This document shows positions 16,576 to 25,890 of a stretch of DNA of 64,000 nucleotides, piece by piece (within the stretch, counting starts at the first letter, position 1; the number at the start of each line of letters is the position of its first letter). A model generated the notes under the pieces. That model worked only from the letters and a program-made list of their open reading frames with translations. It did not search any database and was not told the DNA's origin. The position numbers and the translations under genes were made by a program. This DNA is from Candidatus Protochlamydia naegleriophila. Its GTDB lineage: Bacteria; Chlamydiota; Chlamydiia; Chlamydiales; Parachlamydiaceae. Location of the stretch: positions 2,666,001 through 2,730,000 of the forward strand of contig NZ_LN879502.1 in the NCBI RefSeq assembly GCF_001499655.1, given 5' to 3'.

Positions 16576-18831
16576 ATGAATCCTACTGAACTCGTTGGTA
16601 GTCAGCCTGAACTCATTGGCAGTCAGCAAAAGCCCCTTCACAATGGAGAGGTTCTTACTCCACAAAAAAAAACAAATGTTAGCAATCCATTTGGATTTTC
16701 ACTTCCCAAACAACAAGGAAGTTCACCGCGGATACGCAGTACCTCTCAATCGATTCTTCCCTCATCAAGCGAGCCTTCCCCTTCCTCTTCCAAATCTTTA
16801 GAGGAGATCAAAAAGAAGTTCGAGTCGAAAGGTGAAGAGGAAAAGCCTTCGAGATCTCGTTCCGGATCCAAAGAGGTACCACAAACGTCTTCTCCTCAAA
16901 CGACAGTGAGTAGTTTGGCAAGAAGTTCGGGACTTTTCTCTCCTCGCAAGAACTCGACGCCTTCTCCTCACCAGTCTCCCTCCTCTACTTATACTTCTCC
17001 ACAAAAGATTTCCCCTTCAGAGTCCACTCTTCAACCATCCATGTCCGATCTTTGCCAAAGGGTCATGCAATTTGCGTTAAAGCTGGAGCAAGCGAGGGTG
17101 GAAGCCGAAAATGAGATGGTTATTTTGAATGAACAAGAAGGGAATACTGGCTATGAAACGCTTTTTAAGCAGATGATTCATGATCAGGTGGGAGAAGAAT
17201 GGAACTCATTAGGCCCTCTGCTCACAGAGGCCTTTAAAAAAGGAAAGCAGCGCCCTCGCAGCTTTAATGGAAGAAATGTGGGTGCCTTGCTTGACAACTA
17301 CTTTTCGCAAACAGAAAGCTCACCCCAACTATCTCAAAGCGAATTGATCGCACAGGCCATGAAAAAGGGCGGCGACGATCTAACGTGTTTTAAGATCAGC
17401 CTTGGCTTCTATCAAGATTTGCTTCTCGATGTCTCCAAAGATTTTATCCAAGATCCAAGCAATGCCAAAAAGATTCGGCAATTTTCTAATGGCCGGCAAG
17501 GCAAGCCTCTCCTACATTTTTTTGACGACCTGAAAGAGATGGCAAAAATCTTTAAAAATATGCGAGCCACCAATCTCCTGCATAAAAAATACCTGAAAAC
17601 TGTAATAGACAAATTTATTTATTCTTTCATTAAGAGCATTCAACGCGCCAAAGAGATCAAAGATCTGAAAGAAACAGCTGCCATAAACCAAACGACAGCC
17701 AAGCACTGCAACAACTTTGGCCTCATGATCGATGATTGCGTCCTACAATTGAGTAAAAAATTTGCCACAAAGTATCAGGCCACGTCCGATGAAATTGTCC
17801 AGAATGTGCAGCATTGCTTGACGACAAAAGAATTCGGCACATTTAAAGCGGATTTTAGACGGGCCATTCTTGGCAACTTTTTTAGCATTCACACCCATTC
17901 AGGACCTGCACTTGAACTGTATTTCCCTGAGTTAAACTGGGCTCAAGAAATTGACGAAACATCTTCTACAGCCACCTTCGACACTCTTCCACAAGAGATG
18001 CAGCATTGGCTGGCTCAGTACCGTTCAGACATTCAATGGGGCCAGTTAAAGGCTGGAGAATTGCATACCCATCTCCAAACAATCAATCAAAACTCAACTA
18101 TAGAACTGCATAAACGCCTCAAATCACTGCTCATATTCTTCATGGAACAAGTCCAGCTAGATCTTAATGGCGAGGAGTGTCAAAAGCTTTTAGCCATTAT
18201 GGACAACAACGAAGAAGATTCGAAGGCTGCTAACGTAACGCAGATGTTTGATCGCTTCGAAAGAGTTTTCCTGGAAGTCAAAGAAGCAATATCTAAGCCT
18301 CTGCTCCAAAAAGGAATAGACAACTTAGGGGTCTCGGAAAGCGAGCTTTTCCAATCACTAGAGTTGGAAGGAATCATGAAACTCGCTCCTCTTTTGAGAG
18401 CCTTTTATCAAGGAATTCTACTGGAAATCCACGCCCGAACCTTTACACTGCATCGCAATTTAATTAACGACCCCACTGTCAAGAATGAGCGAACACCCAA
18501 AATCATCACAGAATTCGGATCAGAAAATGTGACTGACAAGGTACCAGATAATGTCACCAAAACCATGCGTATGACCTTTGACAAAGGCCAAATCCAAATC
18601 GAGATTAATCGTTTGGGGCATATGCAAGGACATCGCGGCTGTTTGATACAATCTTGCATGCTACTCACAGCCTCTTTGAAAGATCTCAAAAAATGGAACG
18701 TCACTCCGAGTATGATCATTTCCCTCCCATCCGTCCAATCAGAGGATTTGGATGAGAAGTATATGGAACTCATGAAAACACTTGAAATCATGGGCATTCC
18801 CTTTAAGTTAGGTCAACTGAGTACCAACTAA
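16576..18831 (+). CDS. Large protein with Ser/Pro-rich N-terminus; possible effector
   Basis: 751 residues, unrecognised. Residues 1 to about 155 are disordered and rich in Ser, Pro, Thr, Gln and Lys, and begin with a short duplication (ELVGSQP, ELIGSQQ). The rest, about 155-751, is a folded, mainly helical region without signal peptide, membrane helices or a motif I can name. A disordered Ser-rich N-terminus on a soluble helical protein is common in type III-secreted chlamydial effectors, but that is inference. The upstream region is unusually AT-rich. A strong terminator follows, so the gene is transcribed alone. Confidence 0.75.
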   Translation: MNPTELVGSQPELIGSQQKPLHNGEVLTPQKKTNVSNPFGFSLPKQQGSSPRIRSTSQSILPSSSEPSPSSSKSLEEIKKKFESKGEEEKPSRSRSGSKEVPQTSSPQTTVSSLARSSGLFSPRKNSTPSPHQSPSSTYTSPQKISPSESTLQPSMSDLCQRVMQFALKLEQARVEAENEMVILNEQEGNTGYETLFKQMIHDQVGEEWNSLGPLLTEAFKKGKQRPRSFNGRNVGALLDNYFSQTESSPQLSQSELIAQAMKKGGDDLTCFKISLGFYQDLLLDVSKDFIQDPSNAKKIRQFSNGRQGKPLLHFFDDLKEMAKIFKNMRATNLLHKKYLKTVIDKFIYSFIKSIQRAKEIKDLKETAAINQTTAKHCNNFGLMIDDCVLQLSKKFATKYQATSDEIVQNVQHCLTTKEFGTFKADFRRAILGNFFSIHTHSGPALELYFPELNWAQEIDETSSTATFDTLPQEMQHWLAQYRSDIQWGQLKAGELHTHLQTINQNSTIELHKRLKSLLIFFMEQVQLDLNGEECQKLLAIMDNNEEDSKAANVTQMFDRFERVFLEVKEAISKPLLQKGIDNLGVSESELFQSLELEGIMKLAPLLRAFYQGILLEIHARTFTLHRNLINDPTVKNERTPKIITEFGSENVTDKVPDNVTKTMRMTFDKGQIQIEINRLGHMQGHRGCLIQSCMLLTASLKDLKKWNVTPSMIISLPSVQSEDLDEKYMELMKTLEIMGIPFKLGQLSTN

Positions 18832-18858
18832 AATTAAGCTGATTGCTTGATAGTAATG

Positions 18859-18892
18859 AGGCCTCATAAGCATTTATGAGGCCTTTATTTTC
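18859..18892 (+). terminator. Intrinsic terminator of the 16576 gene
   Basis: An 11-base perfect stem, AGGCCTCATAA (18859-18869) with TTATGAGGCCT (18874-18884), around GCAT, followed by TTATTTT. Confidence 0.9.
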
Positions 18893-19064
18893 TCCAGCCC
18901 ACATTATTTCACCACCTCTTGCCACACGATAGAGGCTTATTTGCTTATGTTTACAACAAATTAACAGCTACTCTATCCACCGTAAACCAACGACTAATCG
19001 CAAGGAAAGACAATTGAAACCATCCCTCTCAGACTAATCAAAACACTCTATCTGGAATCTTATT

Positions 19065-22000
19065 ATGGGTCATTTTTATTTTAGCATGCATGGCAGCACA
19101 CCACATCTAACTCTATATCCGCCAATTTCCAATTCCAATCCTGTTGAGAGACAGGCAACCGACTGCACCTCAAGACATCTCCAGCAAACCACCCAACCTC
19201 CTGCACCTCTGAATGGCATAAGGTGCAATTGGCTGCTCTTTCTCTCGAATTTAAAGGTCGACGAATGGTGGAAAATAGGCGTTGCCTTGGCTTATCAATC
19301 CCATTTTTCTGAAGAAGACTTGCGATTGATTTTTAGCCGCGAAGCACAAGTGAGGCTGGCTGTGGAGCAGGCGCAACAAGTGCCCTACTTTCAAACCCAT
19401 CCATCCATAGTGAATCTGTATCGGCAAGTTCTAAAACCGCTAGCCAATCAAGCGAAATCTTTCTTAATTAATCGCACAGCCTATACAACCATTATCGCGG
19501 CTACAGAAAAGGGACTAGCCCTCCAAACAGGCATTCAGGCAATCAAACAGGCGACGCTGATCAATGCTGATCTGTCCCCTGAACTATCAAGCCAAGAAGT
19601 CTATCTATTGCCGCCCTTCAGCGTGATTAAAAAATGCAATGAAAGGGCAGAAGAAGAAGAGTCCTTGATGGAGGGGCTCTTTGCATTCCAAATAAAACGC
19701 GGCCTTCTTTCCTCGGCTAAAATTGAGCGTCCTATACTGAAACGATGGGGAATTTCTCTTGCAACCACCCAAGATATAAGCAGGGGCTATTATTATTCGG
19801 CACTCGAACAAGATGAAATTTTAAAAGCATCCATTTTTAAACGCCTTCATCAACACTCTCAAGAGCTTTATGAGGCATGGATTGAAGACATTCCGCTCGA
19901 GTCTGACAATTTAGACGTCATTCGAAACCGCGTCTGGACTTATCAACAGGATCAGTTAGAAGAAAGCTTGACTATGCATCAATTATGGGAAAAGCATCAG
20001 GCCAACTTGCTTAATATGGATGCCCTCATCCTGCCGTTCAACCAAACAGTTGCCACGCTTTTTTCAAAATATTGGCTATTTAGAGACGCCTTAATGAGTC
20101 GCATGCCCCCTGCCAATCATTCCTTTACTTTTACCTATCAGCAACCGGCTGAAAATGCCAGGCTATCTTTTCGAGAACTGCAAGGAAGATATCTAAGAGG
20201 CAGGCTCAACCCAGAAGCAACCATTCAAGAACTCGGTCAAACGATTCAAGATTTGATCCTGAACGGTTCAGATCTGGGCAAGGCGTTGACCAAGGATGCG
20301 CCTGTCTTGGATGAGCCGCTATTGACCCCTGCATTTCCAAATTTAAGCATCCAACAAGCCTTTGAGGCGTGCGAAAAGAAAAAATGGATTTACCGGGTGG
20401 ATGAAACAGCTCATTGCACTTCTTTTAAAGAACTGTTTCGCCAATTCCTGCTAGGTAATCGAATTTCTAATCTAAAAGCCCATTCCTCAAACTCTTGGCA
20501 AGATGAGATCAAACAGGCTCTCTATCAGACCAGATGGAAACTGATCATGCCGGAGCTTTATTTTTATCGGCGAGCAGCAGCTAGCGAATGCGAAGCAGAA
20601 GAAGAACTCGAACTCGATCTTATATTGAACCCAGCGGATTCGCTGTACGTCAAACCTTTTCTAAATGAAATGATCCTCTTAGAAGATTTGATAGAGAATC
20701 CCCCTCTTTTTGAAGCCATCCAAAAAAGGATCGATGAACGCTCTCAATATAAAGTTTTTCTAACAAGCCTGTTTCAATGCCTGGATTTGTACCACAAAAA
20801 TATTGGCGTAGCCCCTTGTTCTAATCTGCAAGCAGAGAAGTTTAAAAATACAACATTCACTATTTATGATTATTCAAACGAAGATATGAAGGAGAGTCAG
20901 ATGCCAGATGGAGAGCAGCGATCCTTTGATGAACTTCGTAAAGATTACCTGCTTGAAAGGATTTTTCCAGAGACTTGGATTGCTTATCATGATGAAAATG
21001 AGCACTTGGTGGTAGCTCAACTGGCGCACCTCACTCTTCTTTCTCAAGCCTTGAATAGCCAATGGGAATGGGTATTTTTTGATTTCGATCTTTGCTTAGG
21101 CGAAAGCAATACATTTCAAAAAGTGAAATGGAAAACCATGAGCAAAACTTTAATTCCTCTTCGTAGCGCATTCCTTAGCCTAGCCTATAAGCATGAACCC
21201 CTCAATGCTTTTACTCTGGCTCAGATTGAAAATGGCGATGAAAGAAATGCTCAAATGGATGCTTGGATTAAACGCCTCGATGCACCTATCCGCAAACGGT
21301 TGTCTAAAAATGTGCAAAAACAGATCGATACCCTATTGGCTATTCTATTGCAGCGTCCCACCTATTCGATCAGCCAAACTCGGGAAGATGACGAAGAAGG
21401 ATGCCTAAAAACCATACAAGCGCGCTTTGCCGTTGACTTAGCAGAGATGCAAGATAGTCATCAACAAATGATCTGGGAGCTATTGGAACAAGAGCTTAGC
21501 CATGCGAGCATCTACAAAAATGAGACGTATGAAAGCCTCGCAAAGCGTCATAAACAAGATGTGGAGCAGTTGCGCGTGTTAAATCAAAATCAAGCACTGA
21601 TTCCCGGGTGCCAAGCAAAGATCTCCTATTCGTTGACAAAAGAAGAAGATAAAAAAAGGAGATTCAAAATCGGCTGTCAGCTCTTTCCAAGGCTCACATG
21701 GAAACAACAGAAAGCCCTTTCAGACAGGCAAGCTGCCACTAAGAATTACTTGCAAAATTTTCGCCGCTTACAAGAGTTTATGGGAACTCCACAAGAGACT
21801 TTAGAACTCTTAAAAAAATTCATTCATTCTCCTCTCTACGCCAAGAATGAAGCTCATGCAATGGCACATGAAATCCAAACCAAATACCTGCAATTCTTGC
21901 AAAATCCTTTTCTATTAAAGCGGTTAAAGAGCCTGATAGAAAGGCAGTGCCAGCCAAGTTTATTTAACCTAATGGCCGTCATGTATCCCCATCTGAAAGA

Positions 22001-22211
22001 CAGTTATGCCCTCACTACTGCATGGATAAGCATTAGCCATGCAACCGGAAAACCTGGAAACTTTATAGGGGATTATAACTATCCGCTCGAAAGGCTCATT
22101 GAAGACGTTCAAGCCAAATATCCACCGAGTAGCGATGCTTACAAAATCAGCCAAGCTCTCGAACAAGCTATTCAAAATGAAAAAGATCCTTACCTCTTTT
22201 TTGTATTCTAG
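19065..22211 (+). CDS. 1048-residue protein of unknown function, LysM-like and kinase-like segments
   Basis: Not recognised as a whole. The N-terminal 50 residues are polar and Pro/Thr-rich; there is no clear signal peptide. Two local patterns stand out. Near residues 570-680, LYHKNIGV and then FFDFDLCLGESN are spaced like a catalytic loop and metal-binding loop of an atypical kinase-fold protein (HxxN then DFD); this is speculative. Near residues 815-860, a segment with YESLAKRH, VEQLRVLNQN and IPGCQAKI matches the LysM pattern of a beta-helix-helix-beta fold, though it lies deep inside the protein. The gene follows the other large unknown gene, but a terminator separates them. It could be an effector. 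Confidence 0.75.
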   Translation: MGHFYFSMHGSTPHLTLYPPISNSNPVERQATDCTSRHLQQTTQPPAPLNGIRCNWLLFLSNLKVDEWWKIGVALAYQSHFSEEDLRLIFSREAQVRLAVEQAQQVPYFQTHPSIVNLYRQVLKPLANQAKSFLINRTAYTTIIAATEKGLALQTGIQAIKQATLINADLSPELSSQEVYLLPPFSVIKKCNERAEEEESLMEGLFAFQIKRGLLSSAKIERPILKRWGISLATTQDISRGYYYSALEQDEILKASIFKRLHQHSQELYEAWIEDIPLESDNLDVIRNRVWTYQQDQLEESLTMHQLWEKHQANLLNMDALILPFNQTVATLFSKYWLFRDALMSRMPPANHSFTFTYQQPAENARLSFRELQGRYLRGRLNPEATIQELGQTIQDLILNGSDLGKALTKDAPVLDEPLLTPAFPNLSIQQAFEACEKKKWIYRVDETAHCTSFKELFRQFLLGNRISNLKAHSSNSWQDEIKQALYQTRWKLIMPELYFYRRAAASECEAEEELELDLILNPADSLYVKPFLNEMILLEDLIENPPLFEAIQKRIDERSQYKVFLTSLFQCLDLYHKNIGVAPCSNLQAEKFKNTTFTIYDYSNEDMKESQMPDGEQRSFDELRKDYLLERIFPETWIAYHDENEHLVVAQLAHLTLLSQALNSQWEWVFFDFDLCLGESNTFQKVKWKTMSKTLIPLRSAFLSLAYKHEPLNAFTLAQIENGDERNAQMDAWIKRLDAPIRKRLSKNVQKQIDTLLAILLQRPTYSISQTREDDEEGCLKTIQARFAVDLAEMQDSHQQMIWELLEQELSHASIYKNETYESLAKRHKQDVEQLRVLNQNQALIPGCQAKISYSLTKEEDKKRRFKIGCQLFPRLTWKQQKALSDRQAATKNYLQNFRRLQEFMGTPQETLELLKKFIHSPLYAKNEAHAMAHEIQTKYLQFLQNPFLLKRLKSLIERQCQPSLFNLMAVMYPHLKDSYALTTAWISISHATGKPGNFIGDYNYPLERLIEDVQAKYPPSSDAYKISQALEQAIQNEKDPYLFFVF

Positions 22212-22258
22212 CAGCAAATTCAAAGCCTACTGTCTTTAACTCGTGAACTTCTTGCACA

Positions 22259-22282
22259 TAGAGGCCGCTCTAGCGGCCTCTA
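22259..22282. terminator. Bidirectional hairpin between convergent genes
   Basis: TAGAGGCCGCT (22259-22269) and AGCGGCCTCTA (22272-22282) form a GC-rich 11-base inverted repeat with almost no loop. It lies between the stops of the 19065 gene and glgP. There is no T run on either side. Confidence 0.6.
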
Positions 22283-22330
22283 GCCAACATGACCGTCTTT
22301 AAGACTTGTCTATTTCAAAAGCCATTATTC

Positions 22331-24892
22331 TTATCCACATCGATTGTGAGCCGCATAGTCATAGCGCACGCGGTCCAGCAACTCCTGATCAATCGGACAG
22401 GGTTCAATCCCCCAAATTAAATGGGCGTAATTGTGAATGGAAAAATCAGTCGAAAACTTACCCATTCCCGCAATATTGTTCAGTGCATACTCAGCCCATT
22501 TTCTCGGCTTTTTATACAGTTCTTCAACTTTAAGCTGGGTATCGTAATAGCTCTGCAGATCTTTTAACATGAAATAGCGATCTGGTTCGCCTCCATAATG
22601 CATCTCAATCAGTTTGTGATACAAATCACTAAAGACCAGATGTTCTTCTTCCGTATGGGCGAACGTTCTGTCTCTTAAGGCATCGACGGCCTTTCTGATT
22701 TTTGGATTAGATTCATAGATATCCCTAGAATGATACGAATGCGTCGACTTCAATTGCGCAATCTGATCAGCCGTACATCCAAAAGCAAAGGGCCACCATT
22801 GAGGAGTGATCTCCTCCTCCATTTCAATATTAGCTCCATCCCGGGTTCCAATCGTGAGAGCCCCATTGATAGCCATCTTCATGTTGCCGGTTCCCGAAGC
22901 CTCGGTGCCAGCAGTTGAGATTTGCTCGGACAGATCGCTCGCCGGAATGACTATCTCGGCCTTTGTCACGTTGTAGTTCTCGAGATAGACAACTTTTAAA
23001 AAGCCTGCAACGGCCGGATCATGATTGACCTTTCTTGCAATGCAATATATCAATCTAATGATGTCTTTAGCCGTTTCATAGCCGGCCGCGGCCTTGCCTC
23101 CGATGATGGCTGTCCGTTTAATGCGCTCATGATTTGGATTCTGGATAAGCTCTTGGTACAGCATAATTAAATGCAGCGCATTCATGAGCTGTCTCTTGTA
23201 TTCGTGAATGCGCTTCACCTGCACGTCGAATAGCGAATCGACATCGATTAACGGGGGCGGCAAGACCCGCGCCCCTGTCGCATCGCGTAGACGGTTATCT
23301 CGATTCAGATAGTCTATAAAAGCCAGTTTATTCTTTTTCTTGATCGCCAAAAATTCATCTTGGGAGTCAGGATCATTGGCAAAATAGGCCAATTCTTTAA
23401 TCGTCAAGAAATCAGTGATCCATTTATCTCCAATGCGATGGGTGATAAATTTAGCAAGCTCTGGATTGCATTCCAACAACCAACGTCTTTGCGTAACCCC
23501 ATTAGTAATATTAACGAATTTATCCGGAAAAAATTCGTAGAAATCTTTAAAAACAGAATTTTTTAAAATTTCGGTATGCAATTTGGCCACACCATTGACC
23601 TTGTGCGATCCAACAATCGCCAAGTTAGCCATGCGGACCTTTCCATTCTCTATGATCGATAGGCGGCGGATGCGCTCTTCATCTTCCGGATAACGCGCTC
23701 TCACTGCATTGCAGAAATCTTGATTGAGCCTTTCAATGATCCTGTACTGGCGCGGCAATAAATAATAGAAAAGAGTGCGGTCCCATTGCTCCAACGCTTC
23801 GCTCAAGATTGTATGATTGGTATACCCGGTACAGGCTTGCGTGATCTCTACCGCCATCTTCCATGGCAAATCATGATCTTTTGTTAGAATGCGTATGAGC
23901 TCGGCAATGACTAAAGAGGGATGAGTATCATTAATTTGAATACGTACCTTATCGGCAAACTGGCGGAAATTCTCATAATGCACAAGGTGGTGCCGCACAA
24001 TGTCTTGGATAGAGGCCGATACCAGCAGAAACTCTTGCTTCAAGCGGATACGCTTACCAATATCGGTATTGTCGCTCGGATATAACACATCGGTTAACGT
24101 TGTATTTTCAGCCGCCTGATCCAAACGTCCCGCATTATAGCGCTGCAGTAAAAAGTTGCGCGGCGAGTCCTTGGTCGACCAGAGGCGCAAAGTCACGACT
24201 GAGAAGTCGGAATTTTTACTATAACCGACAATGGGGATATCGTAAGGCAACGCCCCTACTTCCTCAGAGTCTTTTAATTCCAAAATTTCATCGCCATGGA
24301 TGTTGTAAGAGGTTTGAGGCGTCCCGCAAAACTTGACGTGCACACGTCTTTGATCGCGCCGAAATTCCCAAGGATCTTCGTTCAAAAGCCAGCAATCAGG
24401 CGCCTCGACTTGAACTCCATCCCACAACTGCTGCTCAAAAATCCCATACTGGTAACGCAGACCGTAGGCCTGGGCCGGATAGTGGTGCGTCGCTAATGAG
24501 TCGAGAAGGCAAGAAGCCAAGCGCCCCAAGCCTCCGTTGCCGAGACCTGGATCGTCTTCTTGTTCAACAATATCGCGCACACTGCGATTCATCTTCTGCA
24601 AAACAAGTTTGACCACGTCTTTCGAACAGAGATTGGTGACGTTGTTGACAAAGAGACGCCCCGGCAAATATTCCATAGATAAATAATAGATTTGACGAGC
24701 ATTTTTTTTAGCAATCGTGCGGGCAGTCGCCTGCCAGTTAATCATCGTTTCTTCACGGATTGCATAGCACAAGGCTCGGTAAAACTCGTTGGAATTTGCC
24801 TCTTCCGCCGTCCTGCCGATCGTGCTGATTAAATAGGATTTGACTTTTCGGATTAACTCCTCGGCTAATAAATCGATATTAACTGTACTCAT
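22331..24892 (-). CDS. glgP: Glycogen phosphorylase
   Basis: 853 residues from the ATG at 24892, chosen because GAGG lies about 6 bases upstream and the product then begins near the family's normal N-terminus; the open frame continues 45 codons further up without support. GlgP removes glucose-1-phosphate from glycogen ends. The pyridoxal-phosphate region is clear near the C-terminus (EASGTGNMKMAINGALTIG), as are YLSMEYLPGR and DPGLGNGGLGRLA in the N-terminal half. Cytoplasmic. It converges with the 19065 gene and is divergent from the small-ORF/SafE/peptide transporter operon. Confidence 0.95.
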   Translation of the reverse strand: MSTVNIDLLAEELIRKVKSYLISTIGRTAEEANSNEFYRALCYAIREETMINWQATARTIAKKNARQIYYLSMEYLPGRLFVNNVTNLCSKDVVKLVLQKMNRSVRDIVEQEDDPGLGNGGLGRLASCLLDSLATHHYPAQAYGLRYQYGIFEQQLWDGVQVEAPDCWLLNEDPWEFRRDQRRVHVKFCGTPQTSYNIHGDEILELKDSEEVGALPYDIPIVGYSKNSDFSVVTLRLWSTKDSPRNFLLQRYNAGRLDQAAENTTLTDVLYPSDNTDIGKRIRLKQEFLLVSASIQDIVRHHLVHYENFRQFADKVRIQINDTHPSLVIAELIRILTKDHDLPWKMAVEITQACTGYTNHTILSEALEQWDRTLFYYLLPRQYRIIERLNQDFCNAVRARYPEDEERIRRLSIIENGKVRMANLAIVGSHKVNGVAKLHTEILKNSVFKDFYEFFPDKFVNITNGVTQRRWLLECNPELAKFITHRIGDKWITDFLTIKELAYFANDPDSQDEFLAIKKKNKLAFIDYLNRDNRLRDATGARVLPPPLIDVDSLFDVQVKRIHEYKRQLMNALHLIMLYQELIQNPNHERIKRTAIIGGKAAAGYETAKDIIRLIYCIARKVNHDPAVAGFLKVVYLENYNVTKAEIVIPASDLSEQISTAGTEASGTGNMKMAINGALTIGTRDGANIEMEEEITPQWWPFAFGCTADQIAQLKSTHSYHSRDIYESNPKIRKAVDALRDRTFAHTEEEHLVFSDLYHKLIEMHYGGEPDRYFMLKDLQSYYDTQLKVEELYKKPRKWAEYALNNIAGMGKFSTDFSIHNYAHLIWGIEPCPIDQELLDRVRYDYAAHNRCG

Positions 24893-24950
24893 GAATGACC
24901 TCGTTACAATCGGCTGTGAACTTTCTACTACCCAAAATTTTAATTTACCA

Positions 24951-24956
24951 TATAAT
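24951..24956 (+). promoter_or_regulatory. Possible -10 element of the 24998 operon
   Basis: A perfect TATAAT in the glgP/24998 divergent region, 42 bases before the first start codon. The corresponding -35 region (CTACCC or neighbours) is poor, so only the -10 is supported. Confidence 0.35.
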
Positions 24957-24997
24957 GCATTTTTTTTATGTATATCATCGAGTATGAAGGTAAGAAG

Positions 24998-25201
24998 ATG
25001 CAGCATCATTATTGGTTCATTTGTCACGGAATATTGGCCTTATTTACCGGACTCATGCTATATGTGACCTATGTGGCCTTTTCACGCCACTCGGGCTCAA
25101 CTGGCTTGGATATGGCTCACATTCAAAAAGTTCGCTATGAGGCTCAACAAGCACGCCAAACCCCACCTCGATCCTTCCCTACAACGACTTCGTCACTATG
25201 A
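24998..25201 (+). CDS. Small single-pass membrane protein, possibly FixH/CcoH-like
   Basis: 67 residues from the ATG at 24998 (GAAGGTAAGAAG upstream gives a modest ribosome site; an ATG ten codons earlier has none). One membrane helix (about 5-27) and a basic/polar tail (HIQKVRYEAQQA). It overlaps the next gene by ATGA at 25198-25201. In some bacteria a small FixH/CcoH-type protein precedes a SafE-like protein in cytochrome oxidase maturation clusters; size and position fit, but the sequence similarity is too thin to assert and no oxidase genes are visible. Confidence 0.55.
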   Translation: MQHHYWFICHGILALFTGLMLYVTYVAFSRHSGSTGLDMAHIQKVRYEAQQARQTPPRSFPTTTSSL

Positions 25202-25890
25202 CTTTATTTTTCACGCTGTTACCCCTCTATCTCTTTGGGAATATTCATTGCCTGGGGATGTGCGGTCCGCTTGTCATGATGCTTGGTAAACATCGCTACC
25301 GCTTTCTCTATTTTGGGGGACGCATTCTTTCGTTTAGCCTTGCAGGTTTACTGGCAGGAGAAGCTGGCGCCGTGGTGCAGGTCTTTCTCAAAGAGTATCA
25401 TCTTGCCGAAATCATCAGCCTCATTTGTGGTCTGTTGATCATCTATTGGGGATTCAGCCTATTATTTCATTGGAAGTTTTTTAAAGGAATGGCACAGTGG
25501 AAATCATTGGCAGGCTTAAATAAAACCTTATCCTCACTGCTTTTAAAGGATACGAGCGGATCAACTTTTTTGTTTGGTTTTTTGACCGTTTTACTACCCT
25601 GCGGCCAGACACTCGTCGTCTTTTCTGCATGTGCCCTGGTAGGAGATGGCGCCATCGGCCTGTTCAATGGCTTTGCGTTTGCCCTGTTGACAACCCCTTC
25701 ACTGATCCTGGCCATGCATGCTTATACATTTTTCGGCAAACTTAAACGCCATGCGAATACAGTTTTAGGAATCAGTTCGATCGCGGTCGGCATTTTGGCC
25801 TGCTGCCGAGGTTTAGCCGAAATGGGATGGATTTCCCACCTGATTCTGAACCCAGATTCTCCAACCCTTTATCATATAGTGATTTTCTAA
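25198..25890 (+). CDS. SafE/UreH-like integral membrane protein
   Basis: 230 residues, about six membrane helices. The N-terminal FGNIHCLGMCGPL with its cysteine pair is the signature of the TauE/SafE-annotated UreH2/DsbD-related group (xxHCxxMCGP). The second half repeats the pattern with TVLLPCGQT. Roles proposed for the group are metal or thiol/sulfur handling across the membrane and oxidase maturation; the name sulfite exporter should not be taken literally. It overlaps the genes on both sides (ATGA at 25198, TAATG at 25888-25892), so it is coupled both to the small membrane protein and to the peptide-binding protein. Confidence 0.8.
   Translation: MTLFFTLLPLYLFGNIHCLGMCGPLVMMLGKHRYRFLYFGGRILSFSLAGLLAGEAGAVVQVFLKEYHLAEIISLICGLLIIYWGFSLLFHWKFFKGMAQWKSLAGLNKTLSSLLLKDTSGSTFLFGFLTVLLPCGQTLVVFSACALVGDGAIGLFNGFAFALLTTPSLILAMHAYTFFGKLKRHANTVLGISSIAVGILACCRGLAEMGWISHLILNPDSPTLYHIVIF

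Noticed and set aside
22395-22415. GGTTCAATCCCCC as a tRNA T-arm
   Set aside because: It is inside glgP and no cloverleaf can be drawn around it.
24893-25027. 45-codon N-terminal extension of GlgP
   Set aside because: No ribosome site, not needed for the family's length; the ATG at 24892 has GAGG at the right spacing.
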